Below are positions 6,148 to 7,237 of a stretch of DNA of 7,237 bases, in pieces. The DNA is from Parachlamydiaceae bacterium (GTDB lineage Bacteria > Chlamydiota > Chlamydiia > Chlamydiales > Parachlamydiaceae). Numbering within the stretch: position 1 is the stretch's first letter; each line of letters opens with the position of its first letter. Below the pieces are notes generated by a model. The model worked only from the letters and a program-made list of their open reading frames with translations. It was not told the DNA's origin and made no database searches. The translations under genes and the position numbers were made by a program. The stretch spans positions 1 through 7,237 of the forward strand of contig JACDGH010000136.1 of the NCBI GenBank assembly GCA_013815395.1. Reading direction: 5' to 3'.

Positions 6148-7188
6148 CTAAGGACGATATAAATAGAGAAACTGATTCTGAAGCTTTGGATCAGTTTCCG
6201 GAGAAAATGATACTTGATGGATTACTTTACCCTTAAATAAATTCATTTCACTTCGGAATAATTCCGAAAACCAATTAGTGCTTTGTAATTCAATAACTTG
6301 GTACTCGTCATCTTCAACACCGATCTCTTTAGCTAACAATTTCAATGTGTCACCATAGCTATGACCGTTCTCGTCAATGTATCCATATTCTTTAGCTAAA
6401 GCTGCTGGATAAATATTTGCGCCATAGACATCGACTAATTTCTCTCGGCTGAGTTTAGGGCGATTAGCGACGACGAGATCGACAAAAGAGTTGTAGTAAT
6501 AATTGATCACTTCTTTTAAATTTTCATCTTCATCTTTACGCCATGGTCTAAACGGGTTCATATTATCTTTGCCCTTACCTTCGAAAAGAGTTTCGGATTG
6601 AACGCCGATTTTATCGAGAAGTTGCGAAAAATTCATAAAAGGAGGGGAAACGACGCCTACACTTCCTATAAGGCTAACGTCTGAAGCGAAAACCTTGTCT
6701 GCCGCTGCAGCCACATACATACCACCTGAAGCGCATAAGCCATCGACATAGGCATAAACAGGAACCTTGAATTCTTCTTTATAAGCTTTGATTGCCCGGT
6801 AGATCCCATCTGCATCAAAAACAGTGCCGCCTGGAGTTTCTAGATGCAAAAGCAAAGCTTTAACGCGATTGTTCTTGAGGGTTTGTTCACGAGATTCAAT
6901 TAATTGCTGTCTAATTGATTCTTGAGTTAAGGATTCTGCTCCAATAACGCCATGCACATTAATTTTGAGGATGACCGGGGCACTGGCAGAGAGAGCTTTG
7001 CGCACGCCATTTGCATTGGGTTGGATACTTGTTGCATATTTATAGCTAATCTCTTGCGAGTTGTCTACTGTACCGAAAATAGATCCTACAGCGGCTGCAA
7101 TTAAAAGAAAGCCTACCACAAAACCTGCTACTCCGAAGAGAACTAGAAAAAAAGATCTTAAAGAGGCATAAAAAATGGATTCGCGCAT
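6148..7188 (-). CDS. sohB: S49-family serine peptidase, SohB/SppA-type signal peptide peptidase
   Basis: This family cleaves remnant signal peptides and other membrane-associated polypeptides at the outer face of the cytoplasmic membrane, using a Ser-Lys dyad. With the start at ATG 7188 the product has 346 residues. A hydrophobic anchor spans about 13-39, then comes a single S49 protease core. The nucleophile is Ser154 in CASGGMYVAAAADKV, which follows the family strand HLETPGG (115-121). GSVGVV (175-180) follows it. The general base is Lys207 in EGKGKDNMNPFRP, aligning with the GxYKD motif of B. subtilis and E. coli SppA. The single-core length fits SohB and Gram-positive SppA, not the double-length E. 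coli SppA. I prefer 7188 over ATG 7227 because AGGA sits 8 bases before 7188, while the 10 visible bases before 7227 contain no binding site. The longer form would add 13 residues. It is the first gene of the visible group. In Chlamydia an ATP/ADP translocase gene comes next upstream, which would lie just outside the window. Confidence 0.93.
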   Translation of the reverse strand: MRESIFYASLRSFFLVLFGVAGFVVGFLLIAAAVGSIFGTVDNSQEISYKYATSIQPNANGVRKALSASAPVILKINVHGVIGAESLTQESIRQQLIESREQTLKNNRVKALLLHLETPGGTVFDADGIYRAIKAYKEEFKVPVYAYVDGLCASGGMYVAAAADKVFASDVSLIGSVGVVSPPFMNFSQLLDKIGVQSETLFEGKGKDNMNPFRPWRKDEDENLKEVINYYYNSFVDLVVANRPKLSREKLVDVYGANIYPAALAKEYGYIDENGHSYGDTLKLLAKEIGVEDDEYQVIELQSTNWFSELFRSEMNLFKGKVIHQVSFSPETDPKLQNQFLYLYRP

Positions 7189-7196
7189 GTTAAGAT

Positions 7197-7200
7197 TCCT
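7197..7200 (-). promoter_or_regulatory. Ribosome binding site of the S49 peptidase gene
   Basis: AGGA on the minus strand, 8 bases before the ATG at 7188. It favours this start over the in-frame ATG at 7227. Confidence 0.5.
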
Positions 7201-7237
7201 GTTGAGAAATGATTTTATTTTTTGCATGATATGAGCA

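Noticed and set aside
1..7237. CRISPR array, tRNA or rRNA gene, toxin-antitoxin pair, prophage or transposase
   Set aside because: No regularly spaced repeats, no recognisable RNA gene and no mobile or defence proteins are visible. Apart from one unknown, the genes are ordinary housekeeping genes.

Overview
The window looks like a stretch of core chromosome from a member of the Chlamydiae, most likely an environmental (Parachlamydia-like) lineage. The strongest evidence is gene order. On the minus strand the genes run sohB/sppA-type protease, polA, coaE, rho. From memory, Chlamydia trachomatis has the same block as CT494-CT491. The AT-rich composition and the Rho and CoaE sequences fit. Genus-level assignment is inference.

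Layout from the right edge leftwards, in the direction of transcription: (1) a membrane-anchored S49 serine peptidase, 7188-6148; (2) a 72-base spacer holding a near-perfect GC-rich hairpin, 6091-6116; (3) DNA polymerase I, 6075-3328; (4) dephospho-CoA kinase, 3334-2726, whose ATG overlaps the polA stop by 7 bases; (5) transcription termination factor Rho, 2656-1286; (6) a 98-base spacer with a long stem-loop, the likely end of the operon; (7) an unrecognised 282-residue membrane-anchored protein, 1187-339; (8) about 340 bases without a convincing gene, containing repeat-like sequence of a kind that is often multicopy. All five genes lie on the minus strand. The first four sit close enough to be one transcription unit.

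The four named genes are housekeeping functions: envelope proteolysis, Okazaki fragment processing and repair, the last step of coenzyme A synthesis, and transcription termination. They do not form one pathway. Their linkage is a lineage signature more than a functional one.

I found no convincing new defence, mobile or signalling system. The points most worth a second look are: loss of a metal-binding glutamate in the PolA proofreading site; the unrecognised protein, which seems to have two similar alpha/beta domains flanking a winged-helix-like middle; the hairpin that would bury the upstream polA ATG; and the repeat-derived tail of the window. For sohB, coaE and polA I chose starts internal to the longest open frame, with reasons given in each entry.
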